In this document: in pieces, positions 33,909 to 43,435 of the stretch | How the letters are laid out: every line of letters begins with the position of its first letter | Position numbering within the stretch: position 1 is the stretch's first letter | NCBI RefSeq assembly: GCF_010470675.1 | Contig: NZ_VOIQ01000001.1 | Location: forward strand, 434,001 to 498,000 | Length of the DNA stretch: 64,000 bases | Source of the DNA: Desulfovibrio sp. JC010 | GTDB lineage: Bacteria; Desulfobacterota; Desulfovibrionia; Desulfovibrionales; Desulfovibrionaceae | Reading direction: 5' to 3' | Notes under the pieces: model-generated | What the model saw: only the letters and a program-made list of their open reading frames with translations | The model's database searches: none | Told to the model about the DNA's origin: nothing | Position numbers and translations under genes: made by a program

Positions 33909-34634
33909 CTATTCCTGAATAACATCCGCCAGAATAAAAGTTCCCGGAAAACCTTTTCCAAGGGAAAGATGCGCTTTGCGGGCCTTATCCAGAGATTTGT
34001 ACATCCCCAGCTGGACCTTGAAAATCTGGGCACTGTCGGTGACAACACGCACGGTGCGGGTGTTGTGGAATCCGGCCTTGTTAAGTCTTTCGATAAGGCG
34101 GTCGGCATTGGCCTTGACCTTGTAAGCCCCGGCCTGAATGTAAAATGCGCCGTAGAGTTTTTTATTCACTACAACGGGAGCCGGAGCGGCTACGGGCTGC
34201 GGTTCAGGTTCCGGGCGGTAGGGCTCGATGAGTACCTTGGCCTTTCCGGCATCAATGAAGCCCAGCTTCCGGGCGGCGGCGCGGGAAAGGTCGATGATAC
34301 GATCCGGTACAAAGGGACCGCGGTCATTGATGATTACAGCAACCTTCTTTTTGTTTCCGAGGTTGGTAACATTCACCTTCACGCCCAGAGGCAGGTAATT
34401 GTGGGCGGCGGTCATTTTCTCCATGTCATAGGGTTCACCGCTGGCAGTGAGCTTGCCCTGAAATTTTTCCCCGTACCACGAAGCCATGCCCTGCTCTTTA
34501 TAGTCTGCGGGAATAACAATTGTGGCAGCAGCGGAAACACTGTCGTGCGTTTTGTTCCGGGATTCATCCTGAGCGAACGAGGGGACCGCAACCATCAGCA
34601 GCAAAAGCTGCACTAAAAAAAACCTTTTGATCAT
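33909..34634 (-). CDS. rlpA: RlpA-like septal lytic transglycosylase with SPOR domain
   Basis: A 241-residue exported protein. A signal peptide ends near PSFAQ (residue 22). The double-psi beta-barrel RlpA domain spans about residues 48-140, with GMASWYGEKFQGKLTASGE and the acidic INDRGPFVPDRIIDLS. A C-terminal SPOR domain (about 165-240) binds denuded glycan strands at the division site. Such proteins cut glycan and localise to the septum. No lipobox Cys is seen, so it is likely soluble in the periplasm. The gene converges with the transglutaminase-like gene, 15 bases apart. Confidence 0.93.
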   Translation of the reverse strand: MIKRFFLVQLLLLMVAVPSFAQDESRNKTHDSVSAAATIVIPADYKEQGMASWYGEKFQGKLTASGEPYDMEKMTAAHNYLPLGVKVNVTNLGNKKKVAVIINDRGPFVPDRIIDLSRAAARKLGFIDAGKAKVLIEPYRPEPEPQPVAAPAPVVVNKKLYGAFYIQAGAYKVKANADRLIERLNKAGFHNTRTVRVVTDSAQIFKVQLGMYKSLDKARKAHLSLGKGFPGTFILADVIQE

Positions 34635-34702
34635 TTATCTCTCCTGCCCGATTTAGTACAATGCATGTTACCATTATGCAGATTTCGGGGCGGTGGCAAG
34701 TC

Positions 34703-35011
34703 TTAGAGTTTTTTCATCTCTCTGCGATGCTTTTGCTCATTATATTCGCCCAGTTCGTACATGCGGATTTTGTTGCTGCGCGGAAACTCCCTTTTGAACA
34801 GGGTTTTGAGTAATTTCTTCATGCCCTTCAACGCGGTTTGGTGCTCGATTTTTTCATAACCGTCTTCGTAAATAATGTACTCCTGCTCATGAACATGCAA
34901 AATTAGCAGGGAACGGTTGCGTTTATATGTGCGCAGGTCTATGCAATGGCCCACGGGCAGCTTTTTGAGCTTCCGTAAAACCGATTCAAGTGCTGTTGCT
35001 TTATCAATCAT
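34703..35011 (-). CDS. Small conserved-looking hypothetical protein
   Basis: A 102-residue basic protein without signal peptide or membrane segment; I do not recognise the family. The C-terminal 25 residues are very rich in Lys, Arg, Glu and aromatic residues. It diverges from rlmD with only 39 bases between the start codons, so the two promoters must overlap. Basic charge and location beside an rRNA methyltransferase are compatible with a nucleic-acid-related role, but nothing shows this directly. Confidence 0.65.
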   Translation of the reverse strand: MIDKATALESVLRKLKKLPVGHCIDLRTYKRNRSLLILHVHEQEYIIYEDGYEKIEHQTALKGMKKLLKTLFKREFPRSNKIRMYELGEYNEQKHRREMKKL

Positions 35012-35050
35012 GGACCGGAGCGTACAGCGGCCAAAGGAGAACTGTCAAAC

Positions 35051-36451
35051 ATGAGTAATGAAACCAAGCCTGTCCGCAAGGGCGATATAGTTGAAACCGA
35101 GATCGAATCCCTGGCCTTCGGCGGCAGGGGCATCGGCCGCTATGAAGGGCTGACCCTTTTTGTGGAAAATGTAGTTCCCGGACAGACGGTTCGCTGTGAA
35201 ATTACCAAGGCCAAAAAAAGGTTCGCCGAGGCCAGACGCACTGAAATCATCAGTCATGTTGAAGCTGAACAGACTCCGGCCTGCGAATACTTCGGAACCT
35301 GCGGCGGATGCCTGCATCAGGACATTAAATACAGTGCCCAGACTTTCTGGAAAGGACGTCAGGTCTGCGAGACCCTTGAGCGCATCGGCAAAATTCCTGC
35401 CGACACTCCGGGCATGGGCGATGAAGCCCTGCCATCGCCGCTGGAATACGGTTACCGCAACAAAATGGAATTTTCCTTCCACGGCATCGGCGATTCCCTG
35501 AAGCTGGGCTTCAAACGACGCGGAAGTGAGACCGAAGTCATTAATATTTCCAGCTGTCCGCTGCTGCCGGAAGCGTGTAAAAATATCCCGGAACTGGCCC
35601 GCGAGTACTGCGCCAAGACCGGGATCGGCACCTACCGTCACAACCGGGGCGGCTACTGGCGCAAGCTGGTGGTCCGTTTCTCCCACCACAGCGGTGAGAT
35701 GATGGTCCACCTGCTCACCGAGCCGGCCAAATCCCACCACACCATCAAGGGGCTGGGCAAGCTGCTCTCAGAGAATATCCCGCAGCTGAAAAGTTTTGTG
35801 CATTCCACCCGCAAAGGCCGCGCCGACCTCGCCACCGGGGAACGGCAGATCTTCCTGACCGGGCAGGAGCATATCACTGAAACCCTGACCCGTGCAGACG
35901 GACGCGAAGTCAATTACCAGATCAGCCCCAATGCATTTTTCCAGACCAACTCCAAAGGTGCGGAAATGCTCTACCGCAAAAGCGTAGAGCTGGCCGCTCC
36001 CGGACCGGATGACGTTGTCTGGGACCTTTTCTGCGGATCAGGTGGCATCGGCATGTTCATGGCCAAGGATGTGGGCCGGATGATCGGTATTGAAGTTTCC
36101 GAAGAATCTGTTGAGTCGGCAAAAGAAAATGCGAAACTCAACGGACTAAAAAACACAGAATACATCGTGGGTAACCTTGCATCCGAAAAAGGACTGCCCG
36201 ATGATCTGCCCCGCCCGGATATGGTCATTGTGGACCCGCCGCGCTCAGGGGTTCCCGAATCGTCCCTGCAAAAACTTATTAAGCTCGGCACGCCGAAAAT
36301 CCTCTACATATCCTGCAATCCCTCCACCCTTGCCCGCGATGTGGCAAAAATGGAAGGGAAATACAAGCTGGAGAGGTTTGCAGCGGTGGATATGTTCCCG
36401 CATACGGCGCATGTGGAAACCGTTGCACTGTTGACCCAAACGGGCTGTTGA
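35051..36451 (+). CDS. rlmD: 23S rRNA (uracil-5)-methyltransferase of the RlmD/RumA family
   Basis: A 466-residue enzyme. An N-terminal TRAM domain (about residues 8-65) is followed by the iron-sulfur ligands CEYFGTCGGC plus a later Cys in the central domain. The S-adenosylmethionine-binding methyltransferase domain has DLFCGSGGIGMF, DPPRSGV and the catalytic SCNPSTLARD. It methylates a uracil, typically U1939 of 23S rRNA. Assignment to U1939 versus U747 (RlmC) cannot be made from sequence alone. AAAGGAG precedes the ATG. The adenylate cyclase gene follows after 31 bases and may be cotranscribed. Confidence 0.92.
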   Translation: MSNETKPVRKGDIVETEIESLAFGGRGIGRYEGLTLFVENVVPGQTVRCEITKAKKRFAEARRTEIISHVEAEQTPACEYFGTCGGCLHQDIKYSAQTFWKGRQVCETLERIGKIPADTPGMGDEALPSPLEYGYRNKMEFSFHGIGDSLKLGFKRRGSETEVINISSCPLLPEACKNIPELAREYCAKTGIGTYRHNRGGYWRKLVVRFSHHSGEMMVHLLTEPAKSHHTIKGLGKLLSENIPQLKSFVHSTRKGRADLATGERQIFLTGQEHITETLTRADGREVNYQISPNAFFQTNSKGAEMLYRKSVELAAPGPDDVVWDLFCGSGGIGMFMAKDVGRMIGIEVSEESVESAKENAKLNGLKNTEYIVGNLASEKGLPDDLPRPDMVIVDPPRSGVPESSLQKLIKLGTPKILYISCNPSTLARDVAKMEGKYKLERFAAVDMFPHTAHVETVALLTQTGC

Positions 36452-36482
36452 CGAAAACAGGCTAAACAGGTCAGAATATTAT

Positions 36483-39400
36483 ATGGCTGAGACAGAAACA
36501 CATGATACCCTGCTGGAGGAACTGCGCAGACTGACCCTCTACCCTCCTGAAGAGCGGCAACTGGCGGAGTTGCGCTTCAAGATTGAGGGGAAATTCAGCA
36601 GGGCGCAGAATCCTCCGGACGGACTTGAATCGGCAAAATATGCCATGCTGTTCTATGGAATAGCTCTCAAGGCCATTGAGCAGGAAGCCGAGGAAAGCAA
36701 AAAGATTTCCTTTGCTCCGGAACCCACTGACACCACAGCAGCCGTCTGTCTCGACAACCTTGCCCTGATGGGGCCCTGCGGCCGGAATCTGGCCGCCCTG
36801 ATCCTCTGCAACAAACTGCTTCCGTTCTCACGGGCCAAAGACTGGTTTTCCAAACAGCATGACAAAACAGCCATCGCAGTGGCCGACCGCATGCCGGCCG
36901 TACACAAAGGCGATGTGCCGGAACGGATAAGGTTTGCAAACTCAGTGCTTGAACGGGCCTCGGACCTCGACCTGCATAAATCAGTTGATTTTTTCGCCCG
37001 CAACGGAACACGCAAAGGCCAACTTACCTTCAGTTCGCTGGTTAAATTCATGTCCGGCAACTACGGCAGCACCTGTCGTGAAAGGCTGCGCGTCCCGGAA
37101 AGCCTTGATGAAATAACTCTCTGCACTGAAACAATGCCCCCCTATCCGGACCGGGAACTGGTGGACGACGTATCCTTCCACCTGAAGACAATGGACCCGA
37201 TCATCATGGGAAAGGTGCTTCGGGCCGTAGTCAGGCTTGCAGATGAAATAGATGACGAACTGCTCAAGGAAATAATACCCCTTGCCCAATCCGCTTCCCT
37301 GCCCCTGGCAAAAGCGGCAATGGATGTACTCACCAGATTCGGAGGTGCCAGACGGGGCAGAATTTTCGCACAGATTTTCAATGAAGCACCCAAGCTGCGG
37401 GCAGAACTCATCAACCGGGTTCCGCTGCTCAGCAGTGAAAATTTCTCCCGCTTCATGAATGATATTTCAAATGTCTTCCACACCCCGGTACTGGCGGTCC
37501 TCTATTCCACAATCAGCGAAGAAGATCCGCAGTGTTTTGGAAACATTCTGGCAAGTGTGCTCAAACAATCCCGCAGCAAAAAGAAAAACAGCCTGAAACC
37601 CGTGCTGTCCCGGATAATGGATACGGACAGTCTGGAAGAACCGCTCAGACCGGAAATGCCGGAAGGCAAAAATATCCCCGGTGTGGATTTTGTCAAACAG
37701 GGCGGCCCCATTGTGCTCAATATTGAACAGAAAGAGGAAGAACAGACCGGATTCAAACGCATCTTCGGCAAGCCGATAGTCCAGTCCGACAGCATGCCGG
37801 ACATATACACAGACGGACAGATCACCAACCAGCGGCTGCACAAGCTTAATAAATGGAAAAGCCTTTCGCGCGGACTGACCTTCCAGAACACCACCTTCAC
37901 AGCCTGCGAATTCAGAGAATCTTTCATGGAAGAATGCACCTTCAAAAACTGCACTTTTGAAGCATGCACCTTTGCTGAAGCTGTTTTTCTGGAAAGTGAA
38001 TTCACAGAATGCAACTTCCAAAGCTGTTCCCTGAACGAGAGCACCTTTTACGACTGTTCTTTTACGGACTGTTCCTTTACCACCTCCCACTTTGATTCTG
38101 CAGTCACTTTCCTGAGTACCTTTAAAAGCTGCCGCTTAAATGCTGTTGCCGCAGCAGGAGCATATTTCTGCAGGACAAGATTTTTCGCCACCATGCTCCG
38201 GGCCTGCGATTTACGTGAAGCCTTCTTTTACAAAAGCACCCACAGAGGATGCGACTTCGAATTTTCAGACTTTGCCACCACCCTGTTCAGGGACGGAGCG
38301 GCCACCTGTTCGAACTTTCATGAATGCAGCACAATCCACTGCCGGGCCATGAACATGAAAACCGAATCCCCGGAACTGCTCAAAGCCATGAGCCGGACCT
38401 TTAGCGCACGGCTGACCATGCGGGAAAGATTAAAAAAAAGATCCGCCGGATTTGGAGAAATAGACGAGTACGGCCGGGGAGTGCTGCACAAGACCATCAA
38501 ACGCTGGTTCGCATTCAAGGACATCAACCGCAACTACGCCAATTTCGGCTCCAATAACAAGCGCAGGCTGGACTGGGCCGCGGCCAAACTGGATGACCGG
38601 GGGCAGAAGTTTATGAAACTGCTGCCCGCCCTGCTGCACACCAATATCTTTGAAGTGAAATCCGGCATGGATCACAGCAGTGCAGGTTCCAGAATCAAGG
38701 GCTATGAACTCACCCCGCAGGCTGCGGATCTGCTGGAAGAATTCTTCCCGGAAACAGAATATGAAGAGGGCGGCAAATCTTTCATTCCCATTGAAGCCTT
38801 CATGTCCATCGGCAGTACCGGGACCATTGCCCAGACCCCGGATTCGGACCTGGACTGCTGGGTCTGCTGCGATTTCAAGGGCAAACCGCCGGAAAGCCGG
38901 GAAAAGCTTGGTGTTAAATTAAAAAACATCGAAAAATGGGCCCTTAATGAATTCGGGCTGGAACTGCACTTCTTCATCATGGATACCCGCGAAATCCGGA
39001 ACAATAAATTCGGGTTAAGCGACGAGGAAAGCTCCGGTTCAGCCCAGAGCGCAATCCTGAAAGAAGAATTTTACCGCACCGCCCTGCTGCTGGCCGGCAA
39101 GCCGCCCCTGTGGTGGTTCACCCCGCCGGAGGCCGGAGAAAAAACATATGAAGCAGGCAGGAAAAAAGTAAGCCTGCTCAAGGGCAAAGATTTCTTTGTT
39201 GATCTCGGTAATGTTCCCAGCATTCCCGTTGAAGAATTTTTCGGGGCCTCCCTCTGGCAGATAGTTAAAGGGATTAAAAGCCCGTTCAAAGCCATAATGA
39301 AATTCGGTCTGCTGGAGCTTTACACCTCAGACAGCAGATATTCGCTGCTCTGCGAAAAGCTTAAAAAAAATATCCGGCAGGGGACACGGTCCATTCGCCG

Positions 39401-40406
39401 GGTTGACCCCTACATGCTTCTCTACCGGGAGCTTGCAGATTTCTATGCCCTGCGGGACCATAAAGACTATATATGGCTTACGGCCATGTCCCTGCGCTTG
39501 AAGTGCGGTCTGACCGGAGAAAAAGGACTGGCGGGAGCTCCTAGCCGCCCGGAAGAAATTGAACTCATGGAATTCACCGCCACCCTGTCCGGGGAAACAC
39601 CGGAAGGGGCAGTGGACGATTTCAAGGATCTTTCCGACTTCAGTTCCGTGGTGGAACTGGGCAGGCAGGTCAACCAGTTCATGATCAATACCTACATGAA
39701 AGTGCGCGGGGAACAGGACAAGATTCCCGGAATTTCCATCACCCCCGAAGACCTTACCCGGCTGGGCAGGGTTGTTTTTTCAGCCTTTGCCAAGCGCAAG
39801 GACAAAATTCTGCGCTTGTCCCTGCCCGGTCCCAGAACCCATTTTTTTAATTCCATCAATATTTCCCGCTCGGAAATTGGAAATTTGTGGCAAATTCATG
39901 GAGAGTACCCGGACGAATCCGGAGCCCGCAACATCCTGACCGGGATAGAATCAGGAGCGGACCTTAATTCCATGCTGGTCTGGCTGGCCCTGAACGGTCT
40001 TTTCAATCAGGAAATGCAGGTCAAAACCGATATGAGTGCGGCCCCCCTACGTGCCCGGGAGCTAAAAAAACTTTTCAGCGACCTGATGCTTTTCTTCCCC
40101 AAAAAGGAAACCTTTAATGTCGCCATTGAAGAAACCCTGAACACGGAACGGATAACACGGGGATTTTTCATCGTGAACCTCTGTGTTCCCCCGGAGAGCA
40201 GAAAGGTACAGGAAGTTCATTTTGTATACAGCACCAACTGGGGCGAGGTATTCTGCAGGCCGCTAAAGGTAAACATTAAGCTGGTGGAAAACCCGGAAAA
40301 ATATCTGCGGGAAGAGCTGGGATCGCTTTGTGACGGGGACTTCCGGCTGGGTCAGTTTGTTCCGCAGAATTCTGAATGCCCGTTCCTTAAAATTCCGGTG
40401 AGTTAG
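36483..40406 (+). CDS. cyaA: Class I adenylate cyclase with N-terminal helical and pentapeptide-repeat regions
   Basis: A 1307-residue protein. The C-terminal half matches class I cyclases of the E. coli CyaA type. The nucleotidyltransferase motif FMSIGSTGTIAQTPDSDLDC is near residues 773-792, followed by WVCCDF. Residues about 466-622 contain pentapeptide repeats (A/C-F/L pattern, many with Cys and Phe) forming a right-handed quadrilateral helix. The first 460 residues look helical and HEAT-like. E. coli CyaA is 848 residues with neither extra region. It should make cAMP in the cytoplasm; the repeats may bind a partner or regulator. An HD-domain gene and a CBS-domain gene follow on the same strand. 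Confidence 0.88.
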   Translation: MAETETHDTLLEELRRLTLYPPEERQLAELRFKIEGKFSRAQNPPDGLESAKYAMLFYGIALKAIEQEAEESKKISFAPEPTDTTAAVCLDNLALMGPCGRNLAALILCNKLLPFSRAKDWFSKQHDKTAIAVADRMPAVHKGDVPERIRFANSVLERASDLDLHKSVDFFARNGTRKGQLTFSSLVKFMSGNYGSTCRERLRVPESLDEITLCTETMPPYPDRELVDDVSFHLKTMDPIIMGKVLRAVVRLADEIDDELLKEIIPLAQSASLPLAKAAMDVLTRFGGARRGRIFAQIFNEAPKLRAELINRVPLLSSENFSRFMNDISNVFHTPVLAVLYSTISEEDPQCFGNILASVLKQSRSKKKNSLKPVLSRIMDTDSLEEPLRPEMPEGKNIPGVDFVKQGGPIVLNIEQKEEEQTGFKRIFGKPIVQSDSMPDIYTDGQITNQRLHKLNKWKSLSRGLTFQNTTFTACEFRESFMEECTFKNCTFEACTFAEAVFLESEFTECNFQSCSLNESTFYDCSFTDCSFTTSHFDSAVTFLSTFKSCRLNAVAAAGAYFCRTRFFATMLRACDLREAFFYKSTHRGCDFEFSDFATTLFRDGAATCSNFHECSTIHCRAMNMKTESPELLKAMSRTFSARLTMRERLKKRSAGFGEIDEYGRGVLHKTIKRWFAFKDINRNYANFGSNNKRRLDWAAAKLDDRGQKFMKLLPALLHTNIFEVKSGMDHSSAGSRIKGYELTPQAADLLEEFFPETEYEEGGKSFIPIEAFMSIGSTGTIAQTPDSDLDCWVCCDFKGKPPESREKLGVKLKNIEKWALNEFGLELHFFIMDTREIRNNKFGLSDEESSGSAQSAILKEEFYRTALLLAGKPPLWWFTPPEAGEKTYEAGRKKVSLLKGKDFFVDLGNVPSIPVEEFFGASLWQIVKGIKSPFKAIMKFGLLELYTSDSRYSLLCEKLKKNIRQGTRSIRRVDPYMLLYRELADFYALRDHKDYIWLTAMSLRLKCGLTGEKGLAGAPSRPEEIELMEFTATLSGETPEGAVDDFKDLSDFSSVVELGRQVNQFMINTYMKVRGEQDKIPGISITPEDLTRLGRVVFSAFAKRKDKILRLSLPGPRTHFFNSINISRSEIGNLWQIHGEYPDESGARNILTGIESGADLNSMLVWLALNGLFNQEMQVKTDMSAAPLRARELKKLFSDLMLFFPKKETFNVAIEETLNTERITRGFFIVNLCVPPESRKVQEVHFVYSTNWGEVFCRPLKVNIKLVENPEKYLREELGSLCDGDFRLGQFVPQNSECPFLKIPVS

Positions 40407-40457
40407 GGCTGCATCTGAAAGCTGCCGGACAACAATCTGCCCAGAGGACACACTCCA

Positions 40458-41702
40458 ATGCCCATAATTCGCAAAAGCCTGCTGCAGCTGATTTTTTCCG
40501 GTTCGTTCATGAAAAGATGGAACGACAAACTCCGGCCCATGGAACTGGTGGAGGTGGACAAGCAGGCCCACAAAATGATTGCCGCATGGATTCTTTTTGA
40601 ACTCAACGCGGACAAGCTTGAACAACGGGAACGAGTCAGGCTGGGCAACGAAATCGTTGAGGGCGGTATCTTTGAATACCTCTTCCGCATGGTCATCACC
40701 GACATCAAACCCCCGGTATTCTACCGCATCAAAGAAAATCCCGAACATTACCGCAAACTGTCCAAATGGGTTCTCAAGCAGCTCCGGCCCCGGCTCATGC
40801 CGCTGGGCAAAGAATTCTGGGAACGGCTCACCGAGTACCACCTGAATCCCGATGAATCATCTCTGGACCGTAATATTCTGGATGCTGCACACATGTACGC
40901 CAGCTATTCGGAATTCAAGCTGCTCAAGCACCTCAACCAGCCGGACGACGAACTGGACGGGATCGAGCAGAGTTTCATCGACCGTCTTGAAAGCTACTCC
41001 GAACTTAAAGGTGTAAACGAGCTGCTCCACTCGGAATCCACTCCGCTGGGCCGTTTTGCCGACATCTGCGGGCGACTGCGTTTTCAGACCCGCTGGTCCC
41101 AGACTCCGCGTGTCCCTGAAACCTCCGTGCTCGGCCACGTCTTTATTGTCGCAACCTTCGCATGGTTTTTCAGTCTTGAGAAAGGAGCCTGCCCGGCCAG
41201 AAAACAGAACAATTTTTTTACCGGCCTTTTTCACGATATCCCGGAACTGCTGACCCGAGACATTATATCTCCGGTCAAGAAATCCGACCCCACCATCGGC
41301 GAACTTATCCGCGAATACGAAGAACAGGAAATGGAAAGACGGATCATGGCTCCGCTCAAAGACAACGGCTATACTGAAATAGCTGATCGGCTGGGCTATT
41401 TCCTCGGCGTGCAAACAGGGTCGGAATTCGACGCCGCAGCCATGGTCGGAGGATTTGCCAAAAAGATTTCCACTGACGAACTGGATGCCCGCTACAATGA
41501 CGACTCCTACGACCCCAAGGACGGGGAACTGCTCAAGCTCTGCGACCATCTGGCCGCGTTCATGGAAGCATACAACGCCATGCAGAACGGCATAACCTCC
41601 CCGCATCTGCATCAGGCTTACTGGCGCATCAGCCAGAGCTATATGGAAAATCCGGTAGTTGCCGGTATCCATGTGGGACCGTTGCTGGCGGACTTTGAAT
41701 AA
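40458..41702 (+). CDS. HD-domain protein (YfbR-like hydrolase)
   Basis: A 414-residue protein with an HD metal-dependent phosphohydrolase domain near residues 215-340. The metal ligands are in ETSVLGHVFIVA, FHDIPELLTRD and the later KLCDHLAAF. The layout recalls YfbR-type 5'-nucleotidases. The N-terminal 190 residues are unique to me. Position 51 bases after the adenylate cyclase and 86 before a CBS-domain gene suggests one operon concerned with nucleotide metabolism or signalling. Degradation of a cyclic or deoxynucleotide is a natural idea but is inferred from the fold only. Confidence 0.8.
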   Translation: MPIIRKSLLQLIFSGSFMKRWNDKLRPMELVEVDKQAHKMIAAWILFELNADKLEQRERVRLGNEIVEGGIFEYLFRMVITDIKPPVFYRIKENPEHYRKLSKWVLKQLRPRLMPLGKEFWERLTEYHLNPDESSLDRNILDAAHMYASYSEFKLLKHLNQPDDELDGIEQSFIDRLESYSELKGVNELLHSESTPLGRFADICGRLRFQTRWSQTPRVPETSVLGHVFIVATFAWFFSLEKGACPARKQNNFFTGLFHDIPELLTRDIISPVKKSDPTIGELIREYEEQEMERRIMAPLKDNGYTEIADRLGYFLGVQTGSEFDAAAMVGGFAKKISTDELDARYNDDSYDPKDGELLKLCDHLAAFMEAYNAMQNGITSPHLHQAYWRISQSYMENPVVAGIHVGPLLADFE

Positions 41703-41788
41703 TCCGGTTTTGCATGAAATCCGGAAATATGGTTTAACTATGGTGAAAGATTAGAACTTGCTGCCAATATCAAAATTGTAAGGAGATC

Positions 41789-42277
41789 ATGATGCTGCTG
41801 AGAAAAAGAGCATGGGATATAATGAATGAAGATTTTTCCACTATTGAAGATTCCGCCAGCCTTGCCGAGGCCGTGCGCACACTTCGCGACAGCATGAAGG
41901 AAACCCCGGACAACCACGTGGTAGTGGTAAAAAAGAAAAACGGTTCCCTGCGCGGGGTGGTTTCCATCTGGACCATGCTCAAGGCAGTTGAAGAAATGGT
42001 GCTCAAGGACGAAGACCTGAACCTGACCGAAGAAGCGGACTGGGATCGCGCTTTCAAAAGGGCCGGTACCGCCTGCTGCTCCGAAGCGGTTGAAGCTTAT
42101 ATTGAAGAAGATGTGGCCATCCTCAAGCCCACCGATCCCATGCTGGTGGTGCTGGAAATATTCCGCAAAAAGAAAAGAACATGGGCACTGGTACAGGAAG
42201 GCGGAAACATCATCGGCGTAGTGCTGCTGAGCGATGTGTACCGCGAAGTAACCCGCGATCTTGTCCAGCAGTTTTAA
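41789..42277 (+). CDS. CBS-domain pair protein
   Basis: A 162-residue protein made essentially of two CBS motifs (about residues 5-65 and 100-158), for example DNHVVVVKKKNGSLRGVVS and ALVQEGGNIIGVVLLSDVY. CBS pairs bind adenine nucleotides such as AMP, ATP or S-adenosylmethionine and serve as energy sensors. AAGGAG lies 3 bases before the ATG at 41789 and 6 before a second ATG at 41792, so the second may be used. It is last in the cyclase-HD-CBS gene run and is followed by a repeat element and a strong terminator. Confidence 0.88.
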   Translation: MMLLRKRAWDIMNEDFSTIEDSASLAEAVRTLRDSMKETPDNHVVVVKKKNGSLRGVVSIWTMLKAVEEMVLKDEDLNLTEEADWDRAFKRAGTACCSEAVEAYIEEDVAILKPTDPMLVVLEIFRKKKRTWALVQEGGNIIGVVLLSDVYREVTRDLVQQF

Positions 42278-42279
42278 GA

Positions 42280-42343
42280 ATGCCTTCGGCGGCTGGGGAA
42301 GGGAAAACCTTTCAATAGGGCTTCGCCGCTTCGAATTTTAAAT
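42280..42343. repeat. Dispersed intergenic repeat (copy B)
   Basis: Begins directly after the CBS gene stop with CCTTCGGCGGCTGGGGAAGG, sharing CTGGGGAAGGGAAA with copy A, and ends with AGGGCTTCGCCGCT, shared with copy C upstream of ftsZ. The central inverted repeat seen in copy A has been lost. Confidence 0.65.
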
Positions 42344-42347
42344 TGTC

Positions 42348-42396
42348 AAAAATTAACGGGCCTGTTTTCTTCCCGAAAACAGGCCCGTTAATTTTT
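42348..42396. terminator. Very strong bidirectional terminator between CBS and HD-GYP genes
   Basis: A 22-bp stem (42348-42369 against 42375-42396, including GGGCCTGTTTTC and GAAAACAGGCCC) with a 5-base loop and A/T runs at both sides. It serves the convergent genes on both strands. Confidence 0.95.
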
Positions 42397-42412
42397 GTAG
42401 GATAAATAAAAT

Positions 42413-43435
42413 CTATTTCTTCTTCAAAGTAAGTGCCCAAGCCTGAATATTCTTGGTTACTTCCGGGTCATATCCCTTATCCTGCGAGATGACTGCAGCA
42501 GCCTTGAGCGGATCAATGGGTTCGGCAAAGGGACGCTTACTGGTCATGGCGCAATATGAATCCACTGCAGCAATAATCCTTCCCAACTGACTGATCTCAC
42601 GTCCGGACTTCTTCTGGGGATAACCTTTACCGGTCATTCTCTCGTGATGCTCAATGACACAGGCTTCGATTTCTTTATATTTAAGATCGAGCTTGCTGAG
42701 CATTTCATAGCCGAGCATGGGATGCTTATCTACCTTCTGGCGTTCATCTGTCGTCAACGGCTTGGGTTTCTCGCGGATGAACAACGGAATTTTGCTCATA
42801 CCCAGATCATGCAGGAAGAACCCGGCGGTCAACCGGTCAAAGTGGGTACGGCTGATATCCCCGCTGGCAAAATTCTTGCCTTTCATACGGATAAAAATAT
42901 TGAGAGCCAGTACACCGCAGTTGACGCTGTGCTGGCCGAGGGTATGCTCTTTGTGCAACCGCTTGGCAAGGGCTTTGATGCGGTAGGGGTCGTTCCAGAG
43001 ATATTCCGTCAGAACCATCAGGTCGGCCCAGAGTTTATCCATGACCGCAGCCACAGGCTGATCCAGAAACTCGGTCATACGCATGGTCAAAGCTTCCAGA
43101 AAAATATCCGCAATTTCGCTTTCCTTAAGATTGCGGTCAATAAGCACCAGATCCAGCTGATAGGCAATATGCTTTACATATACCGGATGATCCTTACGGG
43201 AAACAAAAATCAGACCTTCCTTGACCATTCCGGCAAGCTGCTCAATCTGGTCCTTGCTCAGTCTTCCTCCCACCTTGTAATAAGGTGCGATGCGGGCCAC
43301 ATCTTCCTTGAACATGAAAATATCAAGAGGCGGCCTGAACTTGTTGAAACTCTGAAGAATATCAGGACTGATCTGGTAATATTCCTCGTTCAAACCATCG
43401 GGAACATCCATTCTACCTTTTGCATGCATATTCAA
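42413..43435 (-). CDS. HD-GYP domain phosphodiesterase (probable c-di-GMP hydrolase)
   Basis: A 340-residue cytoplasmic protein. The N-terminal 130 residues show no recognised sensor domain. The HD-GYP domain (about 150-320) has HTLGQHS, FFLHDLGMSKIP, HPMLGYEML, and EHHERMTGKGYP, where the canonical D of HHERxDGxGYP is T. Such enzymes linearise cyclic di-GMP. The substitution lies next to the GYP motif and is tolerated in many members, so activity is plausible but not certain. No diguanylate cyclase is nearby. It diverges from the dcw cluster. Confidence 0.88.
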   Translation of the reverse strand: MNMHAKGRMDVPDGLNEEYYQISPDILQSFNKFRPPLDIFMFKEDVARIAPYYKVGGRLSKDQIEQLAGMVKEGLIFVSRKDHPVYVKHIAYQLDLVLIDRNLKESEIADIFLEALTMRMTEFLDQPVAAVMDKLWADLMVLTEYLWNDPYRIKALAKRLHKEHTLGQHSVNCGVLALNIFIRMKGKNFASGDISRTHFDRLTAGFFLHDLGMSKIPLFIREKPKPLTTDERQKVDKHPMLGYEMLSKLDLKYKEIEACVIEHHERMTGKGYPQKKSGREISQLGRIIAAVDSYCAMTSKRPFAEPIDPLKAAAVISQDKGYDPEVTKNIQAWALTLKKK

